From: Daejeonia sp002484105
GTDB lineage: Bacteria; Bacteroidota; Bacteroidia; Flavobacteriales; Weeksellaceae
Length of the DNA: 64,000 nucleotides
NCBI RefSeq assembly: GCF_051175565.1
Contig: NZ_CP195105.1
Coordinates: forward strand, 806,001-870,000
Direction of reading: 5' to 3'
The notes below the pieces were generated by a model. That model was not told the origin of the DNA, made no database searches, and saw nothing but the letters and a program-made list of their open reading frames with translations. Made by a program: the position numbers and the translations under genes. Within the stretch, counting starts at the first letter, position 1. Every line of letters starts with the position of its first letter. This document shows positions 35,565 through 47,585 of this stretch, piece by piece.

Positions 35565-36059
35565 ATGAAACAGTTAAGTGTATTATTCAGCGCAGTATTA
35601 TTATTTATTGCAACCAGCATCAGTGCTCAGAAGATTGCGCATATTGATGCAAGAGGTGTTCTGGAACAGATGCCGGAGTACAAGAAAGCAGTAGCCGACC
35701 TCAATTCCTACAAAACAACAAAAGAAACCGATATCAAAAAACAGTACGACGATTTTGATACTGAAGTAAACAAGTATAAAGCAGACCAGCCAAAACTGAC
35801 TGAAGCACAGAGATCAGCAAAAGAAACAGAACTGAACAAAAAAATGCAGTCACTGCAGTCACTGGAGCAGGTAGCACAAGAAGATCTTGCCAAAAAACAG
35901 CAGGACCTGCTGAAACCGGTAATGGACAAACTGAACAATACCATCACCAAAGTTGCTAAAGCAAACGGATGGGATTATGTTGCTGATGTATCCATGTTCA
36001 TCTATAGCGGCGGCGGTATTGATGCCACTCCACTGGTTAAAAAAGACCTTGGTCTGTAA
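35565..36059 (+). CDS. OmpH/Skp-family periplasmic chaperone (second copy)
   Basis: A 164-residue paralogue of the preceding gene: signal peptide ending SAQ, then KIAHIDARGVLEQMPEYKKA and a coiled-coil arm (about 45-115), the usual Skp length. Codon choice is richer in frequent codons than in the first copy. It is the last gene of the envelope operon, 24 bases after the first copy and closed by the terminator at 36096. Confidence 0.92.
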   Translation: MKQLSVLFSAVLLFIATSISAQKIAHIDARGVLEQMPEYKKAVADLNSYKTTKETDIKKQYDDFDTEVNKYKADQPKLTEAQRSAKETELNKKMQSLQSLEQVAQEDLAKKQQDLLKPVMDKLNNTITKVAKANGWDYVADVSMFIYSGGGIDATPLVKKDLGL

Positions 36060-36095
36060 TACAGATCCTGTTAAAAATATTTTAACATAACACCG

Positions 36096-36121
36096 AACCA
36101 TCCTTTTCAGGATGGTTTTCT
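36096..36121 (+). terminator. Terminator of the bamA-ompH operon
   Basis: Perfect stem AACCATCCT / AGGATGGTT with loop TTTC, followed by a T-rich tract. The T tract runs directly into the next gene's -7 box. Confidence 0.88.
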
Positions 36122-36129
36122 TATTTTTG
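36122..36129 (+). promoter_or_regulatory. -7 promoter element inside the terminator T tract, leaderless start
   Basis: TATTTTTG starts in the T run of the bamA-ompH terminator and ends 4 bases before the ATG at 36134. This packing leaves room only for a leaderless or nearly leaderless transcript. Confidence 0.55.
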
Positions 36130-36133
36130 TACA

Positions 36134-36625
36134 ATGGAAAAAGAAGTTTCTACAGTGATGAAAATCCGTTTCGGCGATTGTGATCCGATCGGTCATCTCA
36201 ACAATGTAAAATATCTGGAATATATGCTCAATGCCAGAGAAGACCATATCGAGCAGTTTTATGGTTTCACCTACGAAGATTATATCCGGAAAACAGGCTG
36301 TACATGGATTGCGGTACAGAATGATATTGCCTACCTGAAAGAAGTGCGCGCCAATAATAAAGTGCAGATATCGAGCAAAACTATTGAAATTGGCGAGCGG
36401 GTAGATACTGTAGAAATCCTGATGAAAAGCCTTGACGGAAATGTTATACATGCGGTGCTCTGGATTACGGTAATCTATTTTAATATGAAAACCCGAAAAA
36501 GCGAGCCACAACCTGAAGAAGTGAAAAATCTGTTCTATAAATTTCATACGGATCTGGACCAGAAAACATTTCAGGAACGTGTTATGTACCTGAGAAAATT
36601 AAATAAATCTAAAGCAAATTCATGA
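36134..36625 (+). CDS. Hotdog-fold acyl-CoA thioesterase, YbgC/FadM-like
   Basis: A 163-residue thioesterase. The active-site strand-helix MKIRFGDCDPIGHLNNVKYLE carries the Asp (GDCD) and the HLNN typical of 4-hydroxybenzoyl-CoA-type hotdogs. It hydrolyses an acyl-CoA or acyl-ACP in the cytoplasm; the substrate is unknown. The start is ATG 36134, since M9 would cut the first strand. The stop overlaps the rfbD start as ATGA (36622-36625). Confidence 0.88.
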   Translation: MEKEVSTVMKIRFGDCDPIGHLNNVKYLEYMLNAREDHIEQFYGFTYEDYIRKTGCTWIAVQNDIAYLKEVRANNKVQISSKTIEIGERVDTVEILMKSLDGNVIHAVLWITVIYFNMKTRKSEPQPEEVKNLFYKFHTDLDQKTFQERVMYLRKLNKSKANS

Positions 36626-37491
36626 AAAAAAGAATATTGGTTGCCGGGGGCAACGGACAGCTGGGCAAATGCCTGCAGAAACTTCAGGAACAGTATGAGG
36701 ACGAGTTCGAGTTTATGTTTACAGATTCGGGAGAAATGGATATCACCAGTGAAGATCAGGTGGAAGAAATCTTTGAAAGTTTCCGGCCGGGATTCTGTAT
36801 CAATGCCTCTGCTTATACAGCGGTAGATCTTGCAGAGAAAGAGCCCGAAAAAGCATACGCCATCAATGCAGAAGGTGTCTGTAACCTTGCGGAAGCCTGT
36901 AGGAAATTTAATGCCCTTTTTATTCATGTTTCTACCGACTATGTTTTTGACGGAGAAACAGAAATACCGTATGATGAAGATAATTTTACCAGTCCGCTCG
37001 GAGTATATGGAGCCTCAAAAAGAGAAGGAGAAATTATGGCACTTGAAGCCAATCCGCATACCATCATTGTCCGTACTTCATGGCTATACTCCGAATTTAA
37101 TAAGAATTTTGTAAAAACCATGCTTCATCTTTTTGAAGTGAAAAACGAGCTCAGCGTGGTAGACGACCAGTTCGGGCAACCTACCAATGCCAATGATCTT
37201 GCAGAAGCTATTATGAAGATGGTACGTTCTCCCTATCTGGTATATGGTATCTATCATTTTTCCAATTATCCCGAGACTACCTGGTTTCAGTTTGCAAAAA
37301 AAATTGCAGAATTCAGTGGAAGCAGTATTCAGATTCATCCCATTACCACAGATCAGTACCCGACACCGGCAAAACGTCCGCACCGGAGTACGATGTCGCT
37401 GGACAAAATAGAAGAAATATATCGGGTAGTGCCTCGCAACTGGGAAAACAGTCTTGAAGAATGTATAGAAATCCTTAAAGAGACAGTATGA
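36622..37491 (+). CDS. rfbD: dTDP-4-dehydrorhamnose reductase
   Basis: A 289-residue extended SDR that makes dTDP-L-rhamnose with NADPH. The N-terminal GGNGQLGK is the Rossmann loop, STDYVFDGE and YGASKREGE hold the catalytic Ser/Thr-Tyr-Lys set, and RTSWLYSEFNKNFV is family-specific. rmlA, rmlB and rmlC are not in this window, so the pathway must be completed elsewhere. It is translationally coupled on both sides (ATGA overlaps at 36622 and 37488). Confidence 0.93.
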   Translation: MKKRILVAGGNGQLGKCLQKLQEQYEDEFEFMFTDSGEMDITSEDQVEEIFESFRPGFCINASAYTAVDLAEKEPEKAYAINAEGVCNLAEACRKFNALFIHVSTDYVFDGETEIPYDEDNFTSPLGVYGASKREGEIMALEANPHTIIVRTSWLYSEFNKNFVKTMLHLFEVKNELSVVDDQFGQPTNANDLAEAIMKMVRSPYLVYGIYHFSNYPETTWFQFAKKIAEFSGSSIQIHPITTDQYPTPAKRPHRSTMSLDKIEEIYRVVPRNWENSLEECIEILKETV

Positions 37492-38150
37492 AAAAGTGCA
37501 TATTTTGGATAATGCTCTTTTGTGCGCAGATCTCTTCCGGGCAGAATATAGTTCTCTCCGGAGGGAGTCATACGGTACAGAATAATGATAAACGCCTGTA
37601 TAAAGTCACTTCTGGCTCAGGAGGCCAGTTTCTCGGTGAGATAGAAATTGTCGGTCCGCTTACCGATCCGGTTGCCGCTTTTAATAATTTTTACAAAAAA
37701 AGTAAAATTTTAGGAGCCAACGCTTATGTTCCGGTCAGTAATCCAGATCTTGAAGGTAAGGAGATCGCAACAAATCTGCATAAATTGCACTTGTATTATT
37801 TTGAGCAGCTACCTGTGCAAAACAATATCGCTTTTATTCTGAATCCGGGAAAGGCCAGAAAATTCAGGATTAATGGGAATAAAGTCGAACTTCCCGCGGA
37901 TTCTTTTTATACGCTTGAACTCCAGGATGGCAAAGAGATCAGTGTAGCTACTGGAGGGTTTTTAGGCTCTACAGTTAGTTTAACCTACAAACTCTGTCAG
38001 CCCGCGGTTTTTTTAACGTTGAATTCCGGGGGACTTGGCACCAGTCATGATCCCAATAATGGAGGAATTATCATCAAAAGCGGAGATCTTGTTCAGCTTG
38101 AATCTTCCTTTGGAGCTTTCTTCACACTTTTTTATACTCACGAAAATTAG
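37488..38150 (+). CDS. Secreted protein of unknown function
   Basis: A 220-residue protein with a signal peptide (MKKCIFWIMLFCAQISSGQ) and a mature, beta-rich region; no family is recognised. A region around FNNFYKKSKILGANAYVPVS resembles a small alpha/beta segment. Its start overlaps the rfbD stop (ATGA), so it belongs to the thioesterase-rfbD unit, though the functions seem unrelated. Confidence 0.72.
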   Translation: MKKCIFWIMLFCAQISSGQNIVLSGGSHTVQNNDKRLYKVTSGSGGQFLGEIEIVGPLTDPVAAFNNFYKKSKILGANAYVPVSNPDLEGKEIATNLHKLHLYYFEQLPVQNNIAFILNPGKARKFRINGNKVELPADSFYTLELQDGKEISVATGGFLGSTVSLTYKLCQPAVFLTLNSGGLGTSHDPNNGGIIIKSGDLVQLESSFGAFFTLFYTHEN

Positions 38151-38173
38151 AAATCTGAGCCTATAAATATTTT

Positions 38174-38209
38174 CAAAATCTGCTTTACACAGGCAGATTT
38201 TGTGTTTAA
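38174..38209 (+). terminator. Hairpin terminator before the rRNA promoters
   Basis: Perfect 10-base-pair stem CAAAATCTGC / GCAGATTTTG with a 9-base loop; the following T tract is weak (TGTGTTT). Confidence 0.65.
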
Positions 38210-38306
38210 ATACAATTCGCATCCGTTATCATTAAAAAAATATTTAAATTTTTCTCTCAATATATCAGTATATTATGTGATTTGATAATAAAAAATGGTT
38301 GATAAT

Positions 38307-38339
38307 TTTGGAAGTAGAGGAGTAAAGTTCTCATATTTG
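38307..38339 (+). promoter_or_regulatory. Upstream rRNA promoter (P1)
   Basis: TTTG (38307-38310), 21-base spacer, CATATTTG (one mismatch to TAnnTTTG). It is followed by a purine-rich tract (38347-38390) with G6 and G5 runs. Confidence 0.5.
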
Positions 38340-38470
38340 CAGTCCCAAAAGAGGGGGGAGCGAAGGAGAGAGATTGACAGAGAGAGGGGGTAAATATAAG
38401 TATTGCTAAAATTAGGAATAGTGACTACTGAAAGCCCTGAAAATATTTTTAAAAAAAACTTTTAAAATAT

Positions 38471-38501
38471 TTTGTCAGATTAAAAATAACAATTACCTTT
38501 G
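38471..38501 (+). promoter_or_regulatory. Main rRNA promoter (P2), TTTG-N19-TACCTTTG
   Basis: TTTG at 38471-38474, exactly 19 bases, TACCTTTG at 38494-38501: a perfect Bacteroidota housekeeping promoter. A nearly palindromic AT-rich block (about 38439-38474) lies directly upstream and may act as an UP-like element. Confidence 0.85.
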
Positions 38502-38557
38502 CACTCGCAAATCAGGAACAAAGACAGAGAGTGACTGATTAAAGCGAAGAGAAGAGA

Positions 38558-38569
38558 GATCATTGACAT
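38558..38569 (+). promoter_or_regulatory. rRNA leader motif GATCATTGACAT, copy 1
   Basis: This 12-mer precedes 16S and recurs exactly at 40710-40721 before 23S. The repeated position before both large rRNAs suggests an antitermination or processing signal. The pre-16S processing stem begins just after it. Confidence 0.6.
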
Positions 38570-38577
38570 AACAATAT

Positions 38578-38602
38578 ACAACCAAGTAAGGAAAACTAAA
38601 GC
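38578..38602 (+). other. Pre-16S processing stem, 5' strand
   Basis: ACAACCAA and AAAACTAAAGC can pair with GCTTTAGTTTT and TTGGTTGT at 40231-40256 downstream of 16S, with an unpaired middle. This would loop out the whole 16S for RNase III-type cleavage. Confidence 0.65.
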
Positions 38603-38636
38603 GTAAAAATACCTTTGAGTGAGTCAAGACAAACAT

Positions 38637-40163
<1,527 letters not shown>

Positions 40164-40230
40164 TAGAGCGTCTACGGACGTTAAAAAAAACAAGTACTTA
40201 CGTCAAGTACAAGAACTTACGAAAAGGTAA

Positions 40231-40256
40231 GCTTTAGTTTTACTTCGGTTGGTTGT
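40231..40256 (+). other. Pre-16S processing stem, 3' strand
   Basis: GCTTTAGTTTT and TTGGTTGT pair with 38578-38602 upstream of 16S. Confidence 0.65.
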
Positions 40257-40303
40257 TATATTAAAAAATAAACCCACTAGAAATTAGTAAAAGGGAGAAA
40301 GAG

Positions 40304-40381
40304 ATTTTGGATTTTAAATTTTGAATTTTGGATTGATGTAAATGATTCAAAATCAAGAATTCAAAATTCATCATTGCAAAA
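40304..40381. repeat. Word-repeat inverted repeat (AATTTTGAA type) in the 16S-tRNA-Ile spacer
   Basis: The left arm (40304-40334) reiterates ATTTTGGATT/AATTTTGAA; the right arm (40344-40370) reiterates the complement, TTCAAAAT. A short loop lies between and the pairing is imperfect. It ends 4 bases before the tRNA. It is not part of the usual rRNA spacer fold. Confidence 0.75.
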
Positions 40382-40384
40382 TGA

Positions 40385-40458
40385 AGTCTCGTAGCTCAGC
40401 TGGTTAGAGCGCTACACTGATAATGTAGAGGTCGGCAGTTCGAGCCTGCCCGAGACTA
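40385..40458 (+). tRNA. tRNA-Ile (GAT)
   Basis: A complete cloverleaf: acceptor AGTCTCG / CGAGACT, D arm GCTCAGCTGGTTAGAGC, anticodon loop CTGATAA with GAT, T arm GGCAGTTCGAGCCTGCC. CCA is not encoded. It lies in the usual place between 16S and 23S. Confidence 0.97.
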
Positions 40459-40462
40459 CTAA

Positions 40463-40554
40463 TTAAAGTTTAGCGTTTATGGTATTTAGTTTTTAGTTTA
40501 TGGTAGTAAATTGCATAACACTAAAAACCAAACACTAAAAACAAAAAACACTAG
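40463..40554. repeat. Word-repeat inverted repeat (TTTAGT/ACTAAA type) between the two tRNAs
   Basis: The left arm (40468-40503) repeats TTTAGT and GTTTATGG; the right arm (40514-40553) repeats AACACTAAAAAC. The arms are imperfectly complementary around a 10-base loop. It fills the whole spacer between tRNA-Ile and tRNA-Ala. Confidence 0.75.
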
Positions 40555-40556
40555 AG

Positions 40557-40630
40557 GGGGAATTAGCTCAGTTGGCTAGAGCGCCTGCTTTGCACGCAGG
40601 AGGTCAAGGGTTCGACTCCCTTATTCTCCA
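40557..40630 (+). tRNA. tRNA-Ala (TGC)
   Basis: Acceptor GGGGAAT / ATTCTCC (one G-U pair), D arm GCTCAGTTGGCTAGAGC, anticodon loop TTTGCAC with TGC, T arm with GGTTCGACTCC. CCA is not encoded. It lies between tRNA-Ile and 23S. Confidence 0.97.
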
Positions 40631-40709
40631 CAGTTTATGGAGTATGATTTAAAAGTTACGATTGGAGCCAAAAACAACAATTGTTGATCATACGAAGTAG
40701 AAGAAAAAA

Positions 40710-40721
40710 GATCATTGACAT
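40710..40721 (+). promoter_or_regulatory. rRNA leader motif GATCATTGACAT, copy 2
   Basis: An exact copy of the 12-mer at 38558-38569, here before 23S and just upstream of the pre-23S processing stem. Confidence 0.6.
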
Positions 40722-40724
40722 TAA

Positions 40725-40764
40725 CGGTAAAGACATCACAAAGAGAAAACCGAGCACTTATAAG
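40725..40764 (+). other. Pre-23S processing stem, 5' strand
   Basis: CGGTAA, ACATCACAAAG, AAAACC and GCACTTATAAG each have exact or near complements in the same nested order at 43596-43640. The long stem encloses 23S and is a likely RNase III substrate. Confidence 0.8.
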
Positions 40765-40796
40765 TGCTTGAGTAACCAAAAGAAATTAGGAAAGAA

Positions 40797-43550
<2,754 letters not shown>

Positions 43551-43595
43551 AAATAATGGTTAGTTATTAATTGTAAATGATCAATTAACTTAAGC

Positions 43596-43640
43596 CTTAT
43601 AAGTGCGATAAAGGTTTTGCCTTTGTGATGTATATTACCG
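43596..43640 (+). other. Pre-23S processing stem, 3' strand
   Basis: CTTATAAGTGC, GGTTTT, CTTTGTGATGT and TTACCG complement 40725-40764 in reverse order. Confidence 0.8.
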
Positions 43641-43653
43641 ATAAAAAGTTGGC

Positions 43654-43712
43654 AGTTTATAGTTGACACTTGTTGGAATTACCGACAAGCATCAACCGAT
43701 AACTAATAACTA
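43654..43712. repeat. Word-repeat inverted repeat (TAGTTGACACTTGTTGG type) in the 23S-5S spacer
   Basis: The left arm 43654-43676 faces CCGACAAGCATCAACCGATA within 43682-43712; 11 of the 14 innermost positions pair. The right arm continues as ATAACTAATAACTA, again a reiterated word. A smaller inverted repeat, TTAGTTATTAATTG / CAATTAACT, lies at 43559-43592. Confidence 0.65.
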
Positions 43713-43724
43713 TATACCTAATTT

Positions 43725-43830
<106 letters not shown>

Positions 43831-43838
43831 TTTTTTTC

Positions 43839-43875
43839 AATCCCCGATTACGAAAGTAGTCGGGGATTTTTTTTT
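43839..43875 (+). terminator. Terminator of the rRNA operon
   Basis: Stem AATCCCCGATTAC / GTAGTCGGGGATT (one G-T type mismatch), loop GAAA, then T9. Confidence 0.93.
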
Positions 43876-43879
43876 GCTT

Positions 43880-44361
43880 CATTGACTTAGCAGAATTTAT
43901 TCAAATCGACTACAGAAGGATCTCACGTTCAATTCTCAAACAATAAAAGATCAGGAAGAAGAATTATCCTGGTGAAGGATAAACACCGCCCTACAGAAAG
44001 TATTTTCTTCTGTTTCTTGTTTTTGATTCCGTGGGCTCGTTATGGAAATTTGAAGCAAAGAATCCGTCTCAAAGCAACTGTATCAAAACACCAAACGCTC
44101 TATTTCTTTCGCTTTTGGCTTTCATCTTTTCTCTTTATTCTTTGTTCTTTACTCCATTTTTCCTTATTGCGTATTTTACTTCCTGTTCCTGAAAAATATT
44201 TTTATTAGTGGTGTATATTCGTCTTCAAGCAGGTGATTCATTTTATGCTTTACTCAATAGGCATTAGCTTTTATGTAAGTATTCTCCTCTTATTTCTATG
44301 GTTTTTACCGCTTCTACCATCTCTTTAACTTTCTAAAAATCAAAATATTTCTGTATAATAA
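43880..44361. other. Gene-free spacer with pyrimidine-rich word repeats
   Basis: No convincing gene is seen. A 78-codon open frame (43972-44208) has poor composition and no recognisable product. Part of it, 44107-44165, is a strand of TTC-rich words (TTTCATCTTTTCTCTTTATT and TTCTTTGTTCTTTACTCC). That resembles one arm of the word-repeat hairpins, but I could not find a matching arm. Confidence 0.5.
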
Positions 44362-44392
44362 TTTGTCAAGTTAAAAAATATTCATAAATTTG
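44362..44392 (+). promoter_or_regulatory. Promoter of the S10-spc-alpha operon, TTTG-N19-TAAATTTG
   Basis: TTTG at 44362-44365, exactly 19 bases, TAAATTTG at 44385-44392. It is identical in architecture to the rRNA P2 and the TonB leader promoters. Confidence 0.87.
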
Positions 44393-44499
44393 CACACTCA
44401 TTTTAGGGGCGGAGTATGCCTATATCAGAAGTAGAAATTACCTCCAGGTACTTAAAATGCAGTATTAGAAGAAGATAATTTTTATATAGTTTATAAACA
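44393..44499 (+). promoter_or_regulatory. Structured leader of the ribosomal protein operon (candidate autoregulatory element)
   Basis: About 100 bases between promoter and rplC. CATTTTA (44399-44405) can pair with TAAAATG (44453-44459), and inside it GGAGTA (44411-44416) with TACCTCC (44439-44445), with one bulge. In many bacteria L4 or another ribosomal protein controls this operon through its leader; here the ligand is unknown. Confidence 0.5.
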
Positions 44500-45126
44500 A
44501 TGTCAGGTATTATTGGAAAAAAAATTGGGATGACTTCCCTGTTTGACGAAAACGGAAAAAACATTCCGTGCACCGTTATTCAGGCGGGGCCGTGCTCAGT
44601 TTTACAGGTCAGAACCGTAGAAAAAGATGGGTATAAATCTGCCCAGCTGGGTTTCGATGACAAGAGTGAGAAGAACGTTGGTAAAGCGTTGGCTGGCCAT
44701 TTTAAAAAGGCTGGTGTAGCACCTAAAGCGAAATTGGTAGAATTCTATCATGAATTTGTAGATGAGCTGAAAGTAGGTGATGAAGTTAAAGTAAACCTTT
44801 TTAAAGAAGGTGAATTTGTGGATGTGACAGGAACTTCCAAAGGGAAAGGTTTCCAGGGGGTTGTCAAAAGACACGGATTTGGAGGAGTAATGCAGGCAAC
44901 ACACGGTCAGCACAACAGATTGAGGGCTCCGGGTTCTATCGGTGCAGGTTCTGATCCATCAAGAGTATTCAAAGGGATGAGAATGGCTGGAAGAATGGGA
45001 GGTAAGCAGGTGACAGTGCAGAACCTTCAGGTGTTGAAAGTAGATGATGAACAAAATCTTTTAGTGGTAAAAGGTGCTGTTCCGGGAGCTAAAAATTCTT
45101 ATGTAATTATCAGAAAATGGAACTAA
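44500..45126 (+). CDS. rplC: 50S ribosomal protein L3
   Basis: A 208-residue uL3, an early-assembly 23S-binding protein. Signature VTGTSKGKGFQGVVKRHGF; the glutamine-methylation loop region is THGQHNRLRAPGSIG. First gene of the operon, with no rpsJ before it. Its last 10 bases overlap the rplD start. Confidence 0.98.
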   Translation: MSGIIGKKIGMTSLFDENGKNIPCTVIQAGPCSVLQVRTVEKDGYKSAQLGFDDKSEKNVGKALAGHFKKAGVAPKAKLVEFYHEFVDELKVGDEVKVNLFKEGEFVDVTGTSKGKGFQGVVKRHGFGGVMQATHGQHNRLRAPGSIGAGSDPSRVFKGMRMAGRMGGKQVTVQNLQVLKVDDEQNLLVVKGAVPGAKNSYVIIRKWN

Positions 45127-45746
45127 CAGTATTCAATACACAAGGAAAGGAAACCGGAAGAAAAGTGACTCTTGATGAAACTATCTTCGGAATAGAGCCT
45201 AACCAGCATGCGGTTTACCTTGAAGTAAAACAGTATCTTGCTGCACAGCGTCAGGGTACTCATAAATCTAAAGAAAGAAGCGAAATTACCGGTTCTACCA
45301 AAAAACTTAAAAAACAGAAAGGTTCCGGATCTGCCCGCTATGGGGATATCAAATCTCCTGTTTTTAAAGGAGGAGGTAGAGTATTTGGTCCTAAACCAAG
45401 GGATTATCGGTTTAAACTGAATAAAGCTGTAAAGAGACTGGCCAAGAAATCGGTTCTTTCTCAGAAAGCCAAAGACGGATCTATTAAAGTTCTGGAAGAT
45501 TTGAGTTTTGCCGCTCCTAAAACAAAAGATTTTATCAGCGTTCTGAATGCACTGGAACTGAATGGTAAAAAATCTCTGTTTATCCTTCCTGAAGCCAACA
45601 AAAATGTTTATCTGTCTTCCAGAAACCTGCCCAAGACAAAAGTTCTGAATTATAATGAAATTTCTTCTTATGATCTGATTCATGCAGGTGAAATTGTATT
45701 CTTTGAAGGTGCAGTAGAAAAATTCCAGGAAAATTTAAAGAAATAA
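45117..45746 (+). CDS. rplD: 50S ribosomal protein L4
   Basis: A 209-residue uL4 lining the exit tunnel. Its extended loop is visible as KKLKKQKGSGSARYGDIKSP and FKGGGRVFGPKPRDYRFKLN. In other bacteria L4 represses its own operon through the leader. The start overlaps rplC by 10 bases, so translation is coupled. Confidence 0.98.
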   Translation: MELTVFNTQGKETGRKVTLDETIFGIEPNQHAVYLEVKQYLAAQRQGTHKSKERSEITGSTKKLKKQKGSGSARYGDIKSPVFKGGGRVFGPKPRDYRFKLNKAVKRLAKKSVLSQKAKDGSIKVLEDLSFAAPKTKDFISVLNALELNGKKSLFILPEANKNVYLSSRNLPKTKVLNYNEISSYDLIHAGEIVFFEGAVEKFQENLKK

Positions 45747-45749
45747 ATC

Positions 45750-46040
45750 ATGTCAGCAATCATTAAACCCGTTATTTCAGAAAAAGCAAACTATCTGTCT
45801 GATCTCAGAAATGCTTATTCGTTCCTGGTGGATACCAAAGCGAATAAAATTGAGATCAAAAAAGCAATAGAAGAAGCTTACAACGTGAAAGTAGCAGATG
45901 TTAGAACCATGATTTATGCGCCTAAAGTTTCTGCAAAATACACTAAAAAAGGACTTCAGGTAGGGAAAACCAACAAACTGAAAAAGGCAGTTGTAACCCT
46001 TGCAGAAGGAGAAGTTATCGATATCTTTTCGGTAAACTAA
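45750..46040 (+). CDS. rplW: 50S ribosomal protein L23
   Basis: A 96-residue uL23 at the tunnel exit, the docking site for trigger factor and SRP. IIKPVISEKANYL at the N-terminus and NKIEIKKAIEEAYNVKVADV are typical. It starts 3 bases after rplD. Confidence 0.97.
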   Translation: MSAIIKPVISEKANYLSDLRNAYSFLVDTKANKIEIKKAIEEAYNVKVADVRTMIYAPKVSAKYTKKGLQVGKTNKLKKAVVTLAEGEVIDIFSVN

Positions 46041-46076
46041 TTTAGAGAAAATATTAATTCATTATAAACAATAGTA

Positions 46077-46898
46077 ATGTCTGTTAGAAAATTAAAACCT
46101 ATCACCCCGGGACAGAGATTCAGAATTGTAAACAATTTTGAGGAAATTACTACCAACAAACCAGAAAAATCTCTAACTGTTGGTATTAGTAAGTCAGGTG
46201 GACGTAACCAAACTGGTAAAATGACCATGCGTTACACCGGAGGTGGACACAAAAAGAAATACAGAATTATCGACTTCAAAAGAAACAAATTTGATGTTGC
46301 TGCCGAAGTGAAATCTGTAGAGTATGATCCAAACAGAACTGCTTTCATCGCTCTTCTTGAGTATGCTGACGGAGAAAAAAGATACATCATCGCTCCGAAC
46401 GGTATCAAAGTAGGACAAAAAGTAGTTTCAGGAGAAAATGTAGAGCCAAACGTTGGGAATGCCATGAAACTTAAAAACATTCCTTTAGGTACAGTAATCT
46501 CCTGCATCGAACTGAAACCAGGCCAGGGCGCTATCCTCGCAAGAAGTGCAGGATCCTCTGCACAGCTCACTTCCAGAGATGGTAAATATGCGATTGTAAA
46601 ACTTCCTTCAGGCGAATCCAGAATGATTCTGACTGAATGTGTTGCCATGATCGGGTCTGTATCCAACTCTGATCATCAGCTGACGGTTTCCGGTAAAGCA
46701 GGTAGAAGCAGATGGCTCGGAAGAAGACCAAGAACCAGAGCGGTTGTTATGAACCCGGTAGATCACCCGATGGGTGGTGGTGAAGGACGTTCTTCAGGAG
46801 GTCACCCAAGATCAAGAAACGGTAAACCAGCTAAAGGTTACAAAACCAGAAAGAAAAACAAAGTGTCTAACCGTTACATCGTATCTAAAAGAAAATAA
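46077..46898 (+). CDS. rplB: 50S ribosomal protein L2
   Basis: A 273-residue uL2 needed for subunit association and the peptidyl transferase region. Signatures: GRNQTGKMTMRYTGGGHKK and NPVDHPMGGGEGRSSGGHP with the conserved His. A 36-base gap separates it from rplW. Confidence 0.98.
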   Translation: MSVRKLKPITPGQRFRIVNNFEEITTNKPEKSLTVGISKSGGRNQTGKMTMRYTGGGHKKKYRIIDFKRNKFDVAAEVKSVEYDPNRTAFIALLEYADGEKRYIIAPNGIKVGQKVVSGENVEPNVGNAMKLKNIPLGTVISCIELKPGQGAILARSAGSSAQLTSRDGKYAIVKLPSGESRMILTECVAMIGSVSNSDHQLTVSGKAGRSRWLGRRPRTRAVVMNPVDHPMGGGEGRSSGGHPRSRNGKPAKGYKTRKKNKVSNRYIVSKRK

Positions 46899-46900
46899 TT

Positions 46901-47179
46901 ATGGCAAGATCACTTAAAAAAGGTCCTTACATTCACTATAAATTAGAGAAAAAAGTACAGGCAAATATTGATTCCGGTAAGAAAACCGTAATTAAAACAT
47001 GGTCCAGAGCATCCATGATCTCTCCGGACTTTGTAGGGCAGACCATAGCTGTACACAACGGGAAGACTTTTGTCCCTGTTTATGTTACAGAAAACATGGT
47101 GGGTCACAAGTTAGGCGAATTTTCTCCAACAAGATCTTTCAGAGGTCACGCTGGTAACAAAAATAAAGGAAGCAGATAA
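46901..47179 (+). CDS. rpsS: 30S ribosomal protein S19
   Basis: A 92-residue uS19 of the small-subunit head. It begins MARSLKKGPYIHYKLEKKV and ends FSPTRSFRGHAGNKNKGSR. It overlaps rplV by one base (TAATG). Confidence 0.98.
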   Translation: MARSLKKGPYIHYKLEKKVQANIDSGKKTVIKTWSRASMISPDFVGQTIAVHNGKTFVPVYVTENMVGHKLGEFSPTRSFRGHAGNKNKGSR

Positions 47180-47577
47180 TGGGATCAAGAAAACAAGACA
47201 CAGCAATTGCTAGAAAAATTGCTAATAAAGATATTGTAAAGGCAAGTTTGAATAACTGCCCTTCTTCTCCAAGAAAAATGAGACTCGTTGCCGATATCAT
47301 CAGAGGAGAAAAAGTAGACAGAGCACTTTACATCCTTAAATATTCTAAAAAAGAAGCTTCTAATAAATTAGAAAAACTCCTTCTTTCTGCAATTGCCAAC
47401 TGGCAGAACAAGAACGAGGGCGCAGATATTGAGGATGCAGACCTGATCGTAAAAGAAATCTATGTGGACAGTGCAAGACAACTGAAAAGACTCAGACCCG
47501 CTCCGCAGGGAAGAGGATACAGAATCAGAAAAAGATCAAACCACGTTACATTAATCTTAGGTAATAAAGAAAATTAA
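47179..47577 (+). CDS. rplV: 50S ribosomal protein L22
   Basis: A 132-residue uL22 with a tunnel-lining hairpin, RPAPQGRGYRIRKRSNHVTL near the C-terminus. NCPSSPRKMRLVADIIRG is the conserved N-terminal part. One-base overlap with rpsS; rpsC follows after 8 bases. Confidence 0.97.
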   Translation: MGSRKQDTAIARKIANKDIVKASLNNCPSSPRKMRLVADIIRGEKVDRALYILKYSKKEASNKLEKLLLSAIANWQNKNEGADIEDADLIVKEIYVDSARQLKRLRPAPQGRGYRIRKRSNHVTLILGNKEN

Positions 47578-47585
47578 TTCAAGGT

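Noticed and set aside
43972..44208. Possible 78-residue membrane peptide after the rRNA operon
   Set aside because: Pyrimidine-rich word repeats generate the Phe/Leu-rich text. No promoter or conserved start is visible.
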